Shown here piece by piece: positions 28,540 through 42,685 of a stretch of DNA of 64,000 bases (the stretch's first letter is position 1; every line of letters begins with the position of its first letter). The position numbers and the translations under genes were made by a program. This DNA comes from Prunella strophiata (lineage: Eukaryota > Chordata > Aves > Passeriformes > Prunellidae), in contig JAZBQD010000014.1 of assembly GCA_036583965.1 (NCBI GenBank), forward strand, positions 52,023,626-52,087,625. Direction: 5' to 3'. The notes under the pieces are model-generated. The model was not told the DNA's origin. It made no database searches and saw only the letters and a program-made list of their open reading frames with translations.

Positions 28540-31500
28540 CTAATAACATTTTACAGTACATGCTTGTACCTTTGAAAGGCTTGTAATAGATTATACACAG
28601 GCATTGTGCAGAACCAAATATCTCGTTTTAATTAAATCAGCTGATCAGAAAGCATCTTGGATTTTGTGTAATGTCAGTCAAGCTGTATTGTATAACACTC
28701 TCACCAAGAATGCATTCAGCTGTGCTCCAGATGTCGTGACACTTGATATGTAAATGCAACTTCTTTTTTTTATTCTGGCCCTAATAGAAACAAGTGAAGT
28801 AAAAAAATAGGGCAGACAAGAAAAAGGAAGAATTCATACTATTACTACAGAAAATGAAAAGGTCACTTATGATGACTATGATTATTGAAATTTGACAAGT
28901 AAAATGTGGCTTATTTTCATTTCTTTGTTTTATTTACATACATGAAAATGTATGTTCCCATTTATAACTATTTTTCAAGCTTTCTCTACCACAGGTTTTT
29001 CATTTTCCAGTTTTAATCGCTCATTGTGCATGATTTAAGAATATGAAGGCTATGTATTAAATAGCAAAAGCTATCTTATGAAAAAAAAGAAAACACACCT
29101 AAAAAAATTACCTGTATATGATATCCATATATAGAAGGAGAAAGCTTACAAGGATGGTAAATTTTGTAGAAAACACCTCAACATTCTTAGCAGAAACCAA
29201 CCTAAATGACTGGAACACATTTTAAAACACATTACTATTCTCTGAGGAAAAAAAAACAAGGGTGTTTTTCTGTTAATTCTTGTCTTATGGTTAAGCAATG
29301 TCCAGAAGAGACATTGTAAGCAATACTCACTTATTTTGAAGAATATTTTTGGTGCAAGAAAATTTAATTAACATTTATGCTAATTTAAAAGGAGAATTAT
29401 TTTCTTATTTTAAATGGTAAAACTGATAAAATATTCTTTAGCTTGAAATGAAAGATACTCCCAATATTGCATTGTTTTGTGATCCATATTAATAAGAGGT
29501 GCTTAATTCATGTCACAAAACATACAAAAGTCCTCAAGAAAGCAATCTGAATTGAGTTCCTGAGTTGATTCTGTTGAGAGCCAAATTGAGCAGCACCAGG
29601 CAAGAGGTGTTCTGGTAAATACTCTCTGTCACATTAGATGTCAGAGTAGAAGGTTTCAGTGCAACTGTTATGTCCTGTTCAGTGCTTCCTCATCAGTACA
29701 AACTAAAAATGGATTTGAGACAAATGTAAGGAATTCAGGATCTGGTCATCAATCAAACCTGCACAGACAGTGCAGATATATTTGCACAGCCTGAATAAAT
29801 AGTTAATTGCCTAAGGCTTGGCACAATCATTTCTCAGTCAGAAACTAACAAAATAAACTCTTATGTATCTTGGCTGTATTCTTCTTTAACCAATTTTCTA
29901 CACATGGAAATGCCTCAGAACAAAAATCTGAAATGTTGTTACAATAACAGCTGAAGAGAACAGAAAAGAAAAAGAGAGGGAGGATCACAGAAAAAGTTAG
30001 AGCTTATATTTCATGGAAATCAATATCACTAACAAAGAAAAAATACACCAAGTAAAACTAAAGGATAAATTGTTCTTACAAAACTTGCCTTGTACAAATT
30101 CCTTTCTTTCAAAAAGTGTCTGAAGCCTGCTTACCTCTTTACAGACAAAATATTTTTGGCCTGTAATAATACAGTTATGCATATTTACAGCACATATCAT
30201 TGCCTTTCTAACCTTGTTCTATTACTCACTAAAGCAGTCTTTTTTTTCTTTACAGATGTGAAAACAATAAAGACAACCTTTGTGATTTTACTCATTTTGC
30301 TCCTTGGTGTTCCATTTCACAAAGATTGTGTCATTGTTCCTTTGCTGAAAGTTATTTCATCAGTTATGTCAACACAATCAACACCAGTAAGAAATATTTT
30401 AGGCTGATACTTTAGCAGTGAAAATCTTAAAGCCTAGACCACAGACTTATATCCATTAACTCTCTCAGTTCATTTTTCTTCAGGCATAAGATGAAGAGCA
30501 AACCCTAGATATTTGTTTGGAGGAGAATTGTTGGTTCAACCACAGCAATGAGATGTTTCAGATCAATAGAGATATTTTATGTACTACAAATATCACTTTT
30601 TTGGAGCCTGGGAAATGCAGAGAAGAGATGTTCATTTCCTGCTTTTCATCTCTTTGCAGTTCAACTTCTTCCCTAGAGTTATTTCTAATAACAATAGAAA
30701 ACAGAAGGCAAGTACAGCACAAACACAATACTCAAAAATCACTGGGCACACTAGTAAGCTTAAATCACCACTGTTTTATAACATCTGCCAGCTTTTCACT
30801 AGCAGGAAAGAACAATATGTCATGTGAAAGTAGGGAGAAAGACACTCTCTAAATAACAAACCAACCTTAAGTTTGGAGAAAAAAAATCAGTTATTGCAAT
30901 GAAATACATAATTATTTTCCTAATTTCTTTTTGTATATGTCCCTCATGGTTATAAAACAACATCATCGTCAAGAATTTTCTCCCCAGAATTGCAGAACTC
31001 CCACCCAGAAATGCTTCATGGACTTCTTTTTTGGAAAGCAATTTATGCAAAAGTAAATAGTAACTTCCTTGCCTTGCCTGCTTTTAAATGCACAATTTTA
31101 TACAGGGGAGCTCTGGAAAATAGCTTTAAAATTTGAGAATTTGGTTTATGTTCCAGTTACATAGGAAGCAAAAAGACTCAGCATGAGACTCAAAGAAATT
31201 TTTTGGCATGAGGTCAAATTCTTTGGATTTAGAGGTTCAATAATCCATGAATGAAAAATATATACATTAACATGTAACAACTCTAGTTATGGACTGTAGG
31301 TTTAATAAAGCATTTTACATTTCCCCAAGTACATTTTACAAGATGGAGCATAGTGCTGCCTAAGCAAGGGAACAGTTATGCTCTATCAATTCAGTAATGT
31401 GTGTTTTTAAACCTCCCTAAATACAGACTGTATTCCTACTTTAAGTTCCACTGGTCTCTTGAGACATAAATTTGCATTTTGAAAGAAACCTGTAAGAAGG

Positions 31501-32010
31501 AGTTTTATTTCTCATTCTAGATTTCTCAATCTAATTTTTCAAAATTAAATACAATACCTGTAACATTTACGTTGTATTTAAGTGGCATATATTAGTGTTA
31601 ATGATATATTTCCTTCTCTTTTGGGGAAAAAAATTGATTATATAACCATATTTGAGTTGGTTCTTGCAGAACATCTGTCACATTTACTGACAGTTGCTGA
31701 AAGCATTCATTTTTGACTGTTCATTGATATGATTTTTCTATTCTTTCCTGCCCTATGATTTGGCCACTGTCTCCCATTAACTTGTAATGTGCTGATAAAC
31801 TCAGCTTCTAGTGGGTGACAGACTGGAAATCTTAGAAATTATTATATAGATTAATTCATAGAAGCCCTATTTTTATTATTTTTAAACCTTAAGCTATCTA
31901 TTAAATGTTGAAAACAAAAAAAAAAAAATCCTAGTGTGATGTTTTAAAACAATATCCAGTTTTAGTTTTGTACTGGTCTTAACCCTGATACTTACTGAAC
32001 TACTGCTGAA

Positions 32011-32062
32011 ACTACTTGTGATCCCTGACTTAGATAACTACTTTTGATCCCCTGACTTAGAT
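32011..32062. repeat. Two-copy 26-bp tandem duplication
   Basis: Units at 32011-32036 and 32037-32062 both contain ACTACTT, TGATCCC and CTGACTTAGAT, differing at a couple of positions. The second copy runs directly into the perfect inverted repeat that follows, so part of the same sequence occurs three times, twice direct and once inverted. Confidence 0.9.
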
Positions 32063-32096
32063 TAAAGAATCCCTTAGATTCTTTAATCTAAGTCAG
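32052..32096. repeat. Perfect 20-bp inverted repeat with 5-nt loop
   Basis: CTGACTTAGATTAAAGAATC (32052-32071) is followed by the loop CCTTA and then its exact reverse complement (32077-32096). There is no mismatch. Beyond the stem the flanks do not pair. Confidence 0.97.
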
Positions 32097-32203
32097 TGGT
32101 GGCTTCATTTCATTCTATTGTTCAGTCACTGGCATCAGAAAACTATTCAGTATGCTTAAAAAATAAAACAATTTGGAGAAAAACAAACAAAACTAAACCC
32201 TAG

Positions 32204-32227
32204 CACACACACACACACACACACACA
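32204..32227. repeat. (CA)12 microsatellite
   Basis: Twelve perfect CA units after CCCTAG. Confidence 0.97.
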
Positions 32228-35200
32228 AATTACTGATAACTAAGCAGAACACCTAATCCTTGAAGATCCATTCAAGCCAAAATCAGCAGTCCAGAAGAGT
32301 CTGTTTTTCATCAATCTGTCTGTATATATCTCCTAACTGATTTCTCTAAAGATCTCCCCTTCCCAGAGGATTAGAGAAGATGGAGCAGGTACTTTCAGAA
32401 GTTACCTTCCACGAGCATGACTATGGCAGCTCTCAAAGGAAGAATGACATCAGTACAAGACCAGCACCAAGCATTACTTGTACTCCCTCATGGAGGAAGT
32501 GTGGACAACTTCAGGAGTGTCAAAGGCAGCTAATGGAACTTTCCATTTATTTCAGCCAAGTGGTAAACCACTTTCAGCTCCTCATACACTGAAAACAAAA
32601 ACTACCCTCTATACTCCTGAATCCAGGACTATTCATAGAGGAAAATTCCTATGGATCTGTCTGGGGGGTCCAGTGCTGGGGTCCAAACCCTAAAACACAG
32701 AAGAGCTGCACTGAGTATGACAGAGGAAACAACATGACCTAGTTGTGCCCTTCCAGGAAGAGTGTCTTCACCAAAGCAGGCAGATTTAGCATGCTTTCTC
32801 TTGAATTGCATGCTCTTTAAGGCAAAAGTTCACTACAACCCTTTTACTGAGCTTTCAAATCCATTTGCATGCTACATTTGACAATGTAAAGCATCAGCTG
32901 GCCATTTCATATGCCATCTTCCTTTACACAGTCTTCCAGCTGAAAGCATGATTTGGGAACAAAATAGCAGACAGTGAAATGAGCAAAGCTCATAAGGAAA
33001 AAGACTTGAGAAAGGAATCACTATCAATTTTAAAAATTAGACATTATGAGTTACACTCACAGCAGTAACTATGTTGTACAGTCACCAAGAGTAATGGGCT
33101 TAAATCACTCACATCAGTTTCACTACCCACTCAGTCCTATCATTACTAACTTTAACATATCAACTAGCATTTTATTTCTCTTTTCCATTCTCTCATCACT
33201 GAGCCTTTATTAGCAATAGCACATTAAAAATAGTAATAATTGCAACTAAAAAAAGTGAAGTCAATAAACTCTTAGTTAATGACTACTCAGTATCAGCTGG
33301 CATTTTACCACCAACTAATACAGCTAGCAGAGGAGTTAAAGTACTCAGAATAAAATTTGACTGTGGAAACATGTTTTCAACTTGATGATTTTTTGAATTT
33401 TAAATGTCTATCATTAATCATTAATGGCCCTGTCTCTTCAAGATTTTTATTCCCTCTTCTGTACAGCAAGAAAGAGTTCTTTGTGAGTCCAAAAAATTCA
33501 CAGCAGTGAAATGAATCCTCAGGGCCTAGATATTGAACAGTTGCAGGAGGAGAGCCAAGGTCACCATGCTTAGGCTATTAGTGACATTTTTAAATTGCCA
33601 TCAGCCAGAGCACCATCTTAGTTTGCTTTTGCTTCTGAAAAATGTCAGCCTGCAACACAGTAATGCCAAAGTAATTCAGGAAGGACATTCAATATTCAAA
33701 AGAGTTTGATAAAGCTTAATAACATCCTACTGTATACCAAACAATACTGAAAATGTCTTTTATTATTGCTAACTATAGGAGAAGGTGAAATGCACCCTGG
33801 AACATTTCTCTAATATAAAGGGAGCCAGGGAGATTAATTCAACTGTTCTACACACTATGTAGAACAATAGTGTAAACAGCTACATGTCTTCCATTGAATC
33901 TCACAATCCCACTCACTTTGGCTCAACATGATTATTAATACACCTCATGTTCAACTTCTTCCTATGATGTCTCCATCCTTCCCTCTATGACAAACACTGG
34001 AGAGGTCACCCATGCCATCACCAGACATCTCCTTTCATTCATTTCAGAATAAACAGTATTAATCACCCTGTGAGACCTAACACATTAAGAGTCAGCAATG
34101 CCTTTGGAGATGTGAGATGGCCCATTCAATGCTCACAGCAGCTGAGCAGGGTGACACCTTGACAACTCCACCAGCTACAAATCAACTGTGCTAGAGCTGA
34201 TGTTATGGAAAAGTTTCAACATATGAAGTTTTTTGAATCCTTCCATGGATTTTACTGTGAGGAGGAGTGATCTACAACAATATATTTTCCCAGTAGATAA
34301 ATTCATGCATTCATTTATATTTATAAACTCAGGCAATTCTAATCTATATTTATTTAGATGAATACATTTTCCCTGGATGTTAAGGACCCTCAATGACAAT
34401 ATTTATCATGTGTCAAGCAATGCATGTAGTTCAGAAATTACCACTGATATCTACCTCCTCCCAAAAAAAATTATGTTGATGCTACCTTGAGCAAAAGCAA
34501 GAAAACAGCAAGTATGTTTTTCACCCAGATGAATAGGATTTAAAATGTGTTTCGTTCAAAAAGGTTTAGTAGAATTTGAAAAGCTTTGGAAACAGAAAGA
34601 AGGAAAGTATAACCAGAAAGCTGTCATTAGCTGATTTCACTTGGTAGGCAGGATTTTTTTAAAGCCATTTGAATTATTCCAAGTCATTCCATTTGCAGTA
34701 AGTATCATAGCAGTTCCTGTCAAGGGTGCTTGCAATTCATACACCTAATGATGAGGAGGTAATGGATAGGTCACTTGAAATGTTTTGGAAGTTCTACATA
34801 TATTTGTACAGGTTTTGTGCAAAGATATGGGAGTTTGTGATAAAATGCAACATAGCTATTTTTTGCCCCAAATACAGAAAGAAAAGGGATCAATCATACT
34901 TAAATGCTTCTGAGCTGGAACAGGTAGACTATTGCACTTTTTTCTTTCTATCTGTCTTTCACTGAGTTTACTTCTACTGCCAGTTATGTTCTGAAGACAT
35001 ATTCCTGAACAGAATATAATTTCAATGATCAGCACTGAAATTTACATGAAAGCACATAAATGAGGATCAATGCAGCTCCATTTGTTGCCAACAAAATTAT
35101 TTCTGCAAACATCATAACCTGGTCTGGTATGTGAAAAATTACAGAGACAGATGCAATTGCTAGCCCAGTGGAAATATGGGGGTAAAATCAAACATGCAAA

Positions 35201-36734
35201 TCCTCTTTCATTACTGATTTTCTCTTTTTTTTCCTCTCCACTACAGAGTAATTATCTATCATACTTATTTCTGAGGATATTTCTGGTGGTCAAATGGCTA
35301 GCAACTACAGTAGTCTGAATAAACTAAATTACCCTAGTAAAAGTAACTTTTTTATGGTTAATACATGTAATTGCACAGTGTCAGATAATGGGCTGAAAAA
35401 ACTATTAAAGCTCCACTGCATCACCACCTGCCAGAAAATATCTTTCACAAAGTCTAACAAGACATGCTACAGCAAGAGTATTTCAGTTTATGACCTGCCA
35501 TTCTGCCCTGGTAGAAGAGGATGTGACAAAGAAAGAATGTATATAATAAAAAGTACCAAATAAAAAGTATTTGAATTTGATTAGGTTCATTCCAGTGGGT
35601 TGAAGTAGGTCAGGGACTCATTAGAAGTCATTATTTTTAATTATACACAAGGGATACTACAGAAAATAATGATGATATGATATCCCAATCTCAAATCCCA
35701 CAACAGATGCAGCATCTACAAAATATATTTACCACTACAGGAAGTATGCGGTGCACTTTAGGGCAAAACATTAAAAGAATATTTATGCATTCGGAACATT
35801 TTTACAACTGAAGTACATCTTGTCACACTGTGCAACACAGTGTAACTCCAGAAGGATGAGAATCCATCTAAGGGGACAGCTTGAGTTGTCATCAATATTC
35901 TGTGCAAGGGAGTCTATTGATAAATATTAAACAATGGCATTTTCTCAGTATGGGAGTTCTATATCAGTATTTCCACATCATTTTAAATCCTGGGGTTTTC
36001 CTCTCTGAAAACCAACCGAGCTAAGCAGTTGCACATTCAATTATCCACCACCTTTAGGCAGGCTCTTTCTAAATATTTCAAGCCCAGCTGAGGTCCAGGC
36101 ACTGAATGATAAACTGAAGAAGCAGCAGATCAAATGAGAAATATTCATACTGAGATCAAATCACAAGGAGGGGGCATGGAGGGGATCTTGAGCTTGGGAA
36201 TTGCTGGTAGCTCTTCCTTTACAGAACCTCTCTGTTCTCCAATCATCAGATCAAACAGAAAGCCAAGGATGGTCAGATAGCTTTAGGGACTTCTTAAACT
36301 ATTAAAATTCCCTTTCTACTTGTCAGGGAAACCCACACTTAATTATGTGTATCAATACATTAGACTTGTGTCAGACTCTACTGAGCACAGTGTGAACTCT
36401 GATATTTCAGTTTTCCTAGCTCTACTTTCCTCATTACAGCTTGTCATGTCAGTGTCTGGAACTCTAATCTCTTTTGATGAGTTTGAGAAAAATATACAGA
36501 AAATGTGCATTCCTTTTAATCTGAACTAGGAAAGCCAACTTTTTATTATTATTCAGCAATATCAAATTTACCTAGTAGGTCAGAGTATCCCTCAGCCAAA
36601 ATCAGGTTTCCTTTACATTTATTTGATAATTTGTACCATAGAGAGCACAGCAAGCAATTTCAGAGACTTGCCCACGGGGACATGCACTCGTTCATGGAAA
36701 TTTTTCTGATTATGGAGACCATCACTATGGAAGG

Positions 36735-36927
36735 AAATATGAGACACAGGAAGAAAGGGAAAAGCATTGGAACAGACTGCCCAGGGAGGTGGTGGAAGTC
36801 CCCATCTTGGGGTGCTCAAGACACAACAATGTGGCACTTAGTGCTGTGCTCTACGTGACAGAGTGGTGATCAAAGGTTGGACTGAATGACCTCGGAGTTC
36901 TTTTCCAACCTTAATGATTCTGTGAAG
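36735..36927 (+). mobile_element. CR1 LINE 3' fragment
   Basis: This piece shows the standard 3' block of CR1: ATTGGAACAGACTGCCCAGG, GAGGTGGTGGAAGTCCCCAT, a GTGGCACTTAGTGCTGTGCT segment, GGTTGGACTGAATGACCTCG, and the end TCCAACCTTAATGATTCTGT followed by GA. The boundary at the 5' end is approximate because homology fades before 36735. Confidence 0.9.
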
Positions 36928-38849
36928 GGGAGAGTGCTCTCAGCAGGATGCAGGATGGGATGCTCTGCTAAAGGAACAACTCTCATCTTTGCATTCACTT
37001 ATACTGCTGCAAGGCCACTCCAGCTTACACCACTGCCTGAGCAGCAGTGCTACCCTTTTACTACCCATGCTGCCACCATAACATCATGAGATATAAGCCA
37101 TCAAAAATAACATGAGGGTGAGAATTAATTTTTTTTTAGCTCTCTCCACCATTGTGGACAACGTGAAGATATGCAAACAGGGCTCATCTGGCCAGACAGG
37201 TATGTGCAGTGCTCTAGTGGGTGCTTTTACGTGTTCTACCATACACTGCTTACATTTCAGCTGTGGTTCAGAAAGTCCAGCTTTCCAGTAACCTCTCTGC
37301 CCCATGCTAAAGACTCAGATACCACTTATCAGAATGCATTGAGAAAATCCCTATGAGTCACCATAGCTATGGATTCCTTTCACAGCACACACAATCCATA
37401 TGGGATTATAAAGCATCATCTTAAACTCATATACTACAGACTTAGCAGAAGGAAATTAAAAGTATCCCTGTTTTGCTTGCATTCAGACAATTTTTTTTTC
37501 ATACTTAGAACAATCAGACTTGGCTGATAAACAATTTTACCTTGAGTTTTTAACCTTAGAAGTTATAAAACATTAGCCAGTGCCAAATGATTTCTGAAAA
37601 GTTCAATATTCCCTGTATTAACCCAGTGAAATGCCAAGTCCAGTTGCTACCAGTAGAAAAGTTGAAGAAAAGAGCAAAACATTTATGAAGAAGAATGAGG
37701 TGGAGGGGGAGGGAGACAAAGCAAAAATACTGATTACTTTCATTATGTGATAAAAATGATTCAGATAGAAGGAATAACCTAGTGTTCTCTTTCCTTATAC
37801 CTAACAGTATCAGTGTCTTAACTCTTCCAAAGTACAACCTGGCTGTCATGGGACTAATCTTACTTTTAGCCTTTTGAAAATCCCAGGTTTGCAACACAGG
37901 AAAGCAAATGTAACTGTGTTAGCCACCATCTGAGGATTGTTCAAAAGAATAACTATCCAACTTTGGACTAGAAAAAAGAAGCCTTGTAATTTGGGCTCAG
38001 AGGTACATTGTACAAAGTGCAAAAATATGCCTTGTCCTCTACCCCCCGCAAAAGCTATATTGAAACCTGCATGTCCAAGCACATACAGTGACTTAGTGCC
38101 CACAATCTGCACCAAGGTATCTGTAGACAGACTCTGGGGTCTTGATGAGGGACATGGTTATCTGGAGACTGCTCCACAGCCAAAGAGGCATAGCAGCACA
38201 AACAGTGCTAAGATTAGCAAAACAATCCACCTTCACAAATACCTCTATTTCATAAATTTTGCCATTCTGATAGAACAGGTACAGCCTTACAAATCATGCT
38301 CAACACACAAAAAGAGATCACAACACAAGGAGGCTGTGCCCATGGTCAGAGGTATAAGAGATACCTTTGAAGTTTGAACTTATCCACCACATGTTTTTTT
38401 CCTGTCAGCAGCCATAAGGAAAGTTTCCAAAAACTAATTATTTTCATAAAAGTCAGGAACTCAGAAGAAATTATTATATTTTTATATAAAAGTACTTTAT
38501 GTATGTATAATATACATATGCACACACATATTCCATATGTTGGACCATTTTTATTTCCTTTCTTCTAGAGTAATTAGTGGTTTATACTTCCTCATCGAGG
38601 AGGCTACCCAAATTTTATTTCTAAGCTGATATTATTACTGACTCAAATTGAACAAGATGGGCTTTAAGAAAAGCACAGCCTAAGGGAAATAAGATCACTT
38701 GAAGAAACAGAAACCTTGCAGAGGTTTCTTACCTGTACAGCAATATATTCCCTATTTAAAGGAGATAATCAGAATATGGAGGAAATACTTTTTTATTATT
38801 GTTATTTCTTATTGATTTTATCTCTATATATAGTTACATATACCTGACA

Positions 38850-39035
38850 TTTTCTCCTTTTTTTCTTATATCTCATTCTTACTTTTTTTCTCAGACATTT
38901 CAAGAGCCTCTAGTTCCCTCCTGCTCCCTTCAGGAAGCTCTCTCTCTTTTCTCTCCACTAACACCTTCTTCCCAGATACCCCCTTTTCCTTTACACCTGT
39001 TCTCCCTACTTTTTCTCACTCTCTCTCCCTCAACC
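38850..39035. repeat. Pyrimidine-rich tract
   Basis: A long C/T-rich stretch on the + strand (for example TCTCTCTCTTTTCTCTCC near 38940), purine-rich on the GRM8 transcript strand. Open frames over it have biased composition and no recognisable domain. Confidence 0.8.
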
Positions 39036-41884
39036 ACAACTTGACTGAAGTCAGAAGGAAAAGTAGATGGTAGTTGGTTCCTAAAGAGTGATTTAGGATA
39101 CTCAGTTTGAGCTCTGCTTCTCTCCTTTGGTAGCTCATGTTCAGAGATGCTCAGCAGAAAGGGCAAAGTCTTCTGTAAAATATGTCTGGACAGGGCCACT
39201 CCTCACTCTCATCTACTGAGTAAGGCTTCCTTTCCCATAATAGATATTTTTGTGGACATAGTCTCAGTGCAGTCAGAGAGCAAAGTCAGCAAAAGCAGCA
39301 TTTGATGTAGGAAAAAAGCCTATATTGGATGAGCATTTCACAATTTCTGCAAATTCTCCTTTTCCCTATTTTTATTCATTGCAATTTAACTACAAATCAG
39401 TTTACTGTTATCACCACCATACAGCCTTGCTTGAGTGTGTTAGCCTTAGCCTTCCTGGCTAGTGCAATGGAGATTTCCTCCCTAGCTATGACTCTCCAAT
39501 ATCTCTAAGTCTAAATACAGAATGAAGGTTCTTAAAAGTCCCCCTCAGTTAGCTTGATCCTGTAAGTCTGGCCACACCATCAACATCCTACTTCAGCAGC
39601 TCAGCAGGATGATGAAAGAAGAGGGCCTGAGGAGCTTTCAATAAGTTCAAAAGCTCCCCCACTCAATTTTTCTCCCATTTCAGCAATCCCAGTAACAACT
39701 CACATTTCTGACAGCATGTCAGCAGTCAGAGCAGAGCTTGCTGATAACCACTTCCCAGTGCCCTGAGAAGCAGCTCTCCTGCCTGCCTTCCCACGTGCAG
39801 GATCAGCTCACCTTTGCCATGCAGCACGGCCAGGGAGCACTTCAGCTGGCAGCAAAGTAAAGCTTGGCCCTGGAGCTGCACATAAACCCTTTTTTCCCCA
39901 CCTAAAATGGTTGAAATACCCATGTCAGCCCACAATGAATTTCACAGAAATGTGTCTTTCTTTAGCAGAATAAGAAACCAACTGGTTCTGTTCTGCCCAA
40001 ATATTGGGAACCTTTAATACTCATCAGCTGTTGAAGAGTTTTTGCTATGGCTGATGCAAAACACTGCTATTTAAACCCAGCTTTAGTACAGATCTTCTGA
40101 AGACAATCCCATGCTTTCCTGACAATGCTTCAGTCTGCAGCTACTGTATGCTGTGCATCAGTGTCTTTTTTGGAAAACTCTCATATACTGTGCACAAATT
40201 ATTTGTATTAGGGACTAGAATGGCACTGTACCACTTCTGAATACTACAGCAGCTTTTGATGAGCGAACATCTTTTATTTTGAAATTGTCCTCCCTCAGTC
40301 TGTTGCTGCATATGTTAAAAGACCCCATCAAAAGCAAAATTACACTAAACTAGATTTAAAAGTGTCAAGTGCATCGAATAAACATTGGAGACATCAAAAG
40401 CCTGAGTGGATGCTCCTGACAACAAGTGGTGTGGGAATGCCAGCCTGTGCTGAGCCTGATAAAATTCCATTTCTATCTACTTACTGAAATTGCTTCACAA
40501 ATATATTTCTGCATATCAGTGTCACCTATCCAGTTCCAGACACTGGAAGAATTGGTTTAAAATTGCCAACTGAAAGATATCAACACTTTTTTTTTTCCAT
40601 GGAGTATCAATGTCATCTACATCTATTTCAAAGAGGAAAAAAAGTAAAAGAAAAAACAACCAAACAACCCACACAACTTTGAAGCATTTGTTTTTGATGT
40701 TTTTAGTCTGTCTTCTCTTTCACTGTTTGTAGTCTTACTTTTTAATCACAAAGGCTACAAAGCACTGAGGTTTATTGAAACAGAATTTGTGGGTTCTGTC
40801 AACATGTGAGTTACCTACATAACAGAAGTTCATTACCTTGGAATGGGATTTTTATAATATTTACTGAGCTAGCCAATTGGAATACCAAGCAAGAGATGTG
40901 TCCAAGATCATATTTCTTTTGTAGCCCAAAGTCATCTTCAACCCACCAGAGCGATTCAGATATTTTTTCTAAAAGGAAGTCTGGAGATGAGGATAATGTT
41001 GACAACTCTATTTAGTTTTTCTTAAGAAATGTTAGTTGCCACTAAGCCCACATTTATACACTTGACTATTCACTTAGTATGCATTTCTTCTGTGTAGGGT
41101 TAATGGGAGATCATCAAGTCCCTTTTCTCTAGGTTAGAAACCACTAGAGACAGAGTTTTAGCAAAAGCAAAAGTGTGAAACACGGTTCTTACATCACCTT
41201 TAGCATGCATACAGCCAGAACCAGATCTCCCAAAGGGTTTCTCTGAGGCACTGGCCAGACTGAAACAGGAAGGACTCTCCCATGGTAGCAAGGCTCTGCT
41301 TGGATTGGTTACACAAAGCTGGAAGACAAGTGCAGAGTTGCAGAGCTCCAGCTATATCTGACCTGGTGCCAGGATCTGGCTTTGACTTCTTGAGGTATGT
41401 TTGACATTGAATAAGATATTTGCCAGGTATGTAGGAAATAAGATAATTGACAAGGTGACAGCCCCCATGGGGAAATACAGCCACACAACAAGAGAAACTC
41501 ACTGGCCAAAATCAGACAACAGAAGTTTCCAAGATCAGAAGATCCAAGAACATCTTTACAGATCCCAGACTGAGATGCCCAAGTGCCCCTTTAGGCATGT
41601 AAGAGGGTTCTGTGAGGTCTTACATTTTCTATCTGGGTTTGATAGTCCAAATATAACTCTTCAGATCTATGAAAACAATTAAGGGATACAGTTCTATTAT
41701 GCAGTTTCAAAAAGAACCTGCAAATCTTCTGTGTCAGATATCTAAAGAGTGGCAATTTCACTCCTTATTAGAATAAGAGAATTTCTGTCTGACAGAATTC
41801 CCCGTACAAGGGGAATAAGTTACTTTCTATATGTTTGAACATCAATCAGTTTCTTATCTCTGAGCATTTTTGCTTTTCCATTTT

Positions 41885-42685
41885 TTACATTTTATAGAAG
41901 ATATCCTTTCCACTCTCTTGAGACAACTGAGCCAATAATAAACAAAATTTCACTTGAGAGAGAAAAGTTTTAGCTTTATATACACAGGTGTCACAACAAT
42001 CAAACTCTAACAAAGAGTGAATTGTTTCAAATGAACTTTTGCATGCACAGAGGAGAGTTTTGTGCAAAACATACAAGAGCAAAATCAGAGATATTTCCAA
42101 TGCCTGCGCTGGAAGCCAACAGCTGCAGATCCCTTCTACCATCCTGGTGTCAAAGCAAAGGGCACCTTCAGACCCGAGCCTCTGCACAGCCTGGTGGACA
42201 TGAGCCTTGGTGCTCTCCAGAGCCTGCTCTGTTCTGTAGCCAACTGCAGAGCAACACCTGATCCTCAGACATGCAGCCAGCTGCAGAAGCCCAGGCCCTG
42301 GTGCCCTGTGCTCTGCCCTGCTGGCCAACAGCTGGAGAACCACAGGTGGGAGCAGCACACGGTCCCCATCCCCGCAGTGCCACGGCAGGCTGGAGCCGCA
42401 CGGCTCCCCCCACCAGAGTGCAGGCAGAGACTTTGCCTTTTTCTTAGCACCCTGAGAAAGAAACCTGAGAATGAAACCTCTTCTGAGCTGCTGCACTTCA
42501 AGGAGGGTGCTAGCCCTGTTCCCCTTGCACCCAGCCCTGTGGGATTGCAGGCAAGAGTTGCACACAGGAGAGATACGCTCTGTGGGACACAGGGAGCACC
42601 TCATATCTGCAGCCACAGAAAGAACACAGCACTTCTGGGACACGTCCTTCCAGTCAGGGAGAGATCAGTGAGAATGAGTCTCTAA
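41885..42685. other. GC-rich patch with long overlapping open frames on both strands, function unknown
   Basis: About 42090-42660 is clearly richer in G and C than the surrounding intron. It carries an open frame of 252 codons on the minus strand (42643 to 41885) and one of 207 codons on the plus strand (42062 to 42685). The two share the same triplet register, so absence of stops in one partly causes absence in the other. I recognise no domain, signal peptide or membrane-protein pattern. Cysteines and leucines are common in the minus-strand product, but that follows from CAG/CTG-rich sequence. It might be an exon of an unknown transcript, an old unclassified repeat, or chance. Confidence 0.3.

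Noticed and set aside
37937..38377. 146-codon + strand frame
   Set aside because: Composition and residues look random, overlaps an antisense frame, and no domain is visible.
41885..42643. 252-codon minus-strand frame as a real gene
   Set aside because: No recognisable domain, no splice or promoter support, and a mirrored open frame on the other strand; kept only as an unexplained patch.
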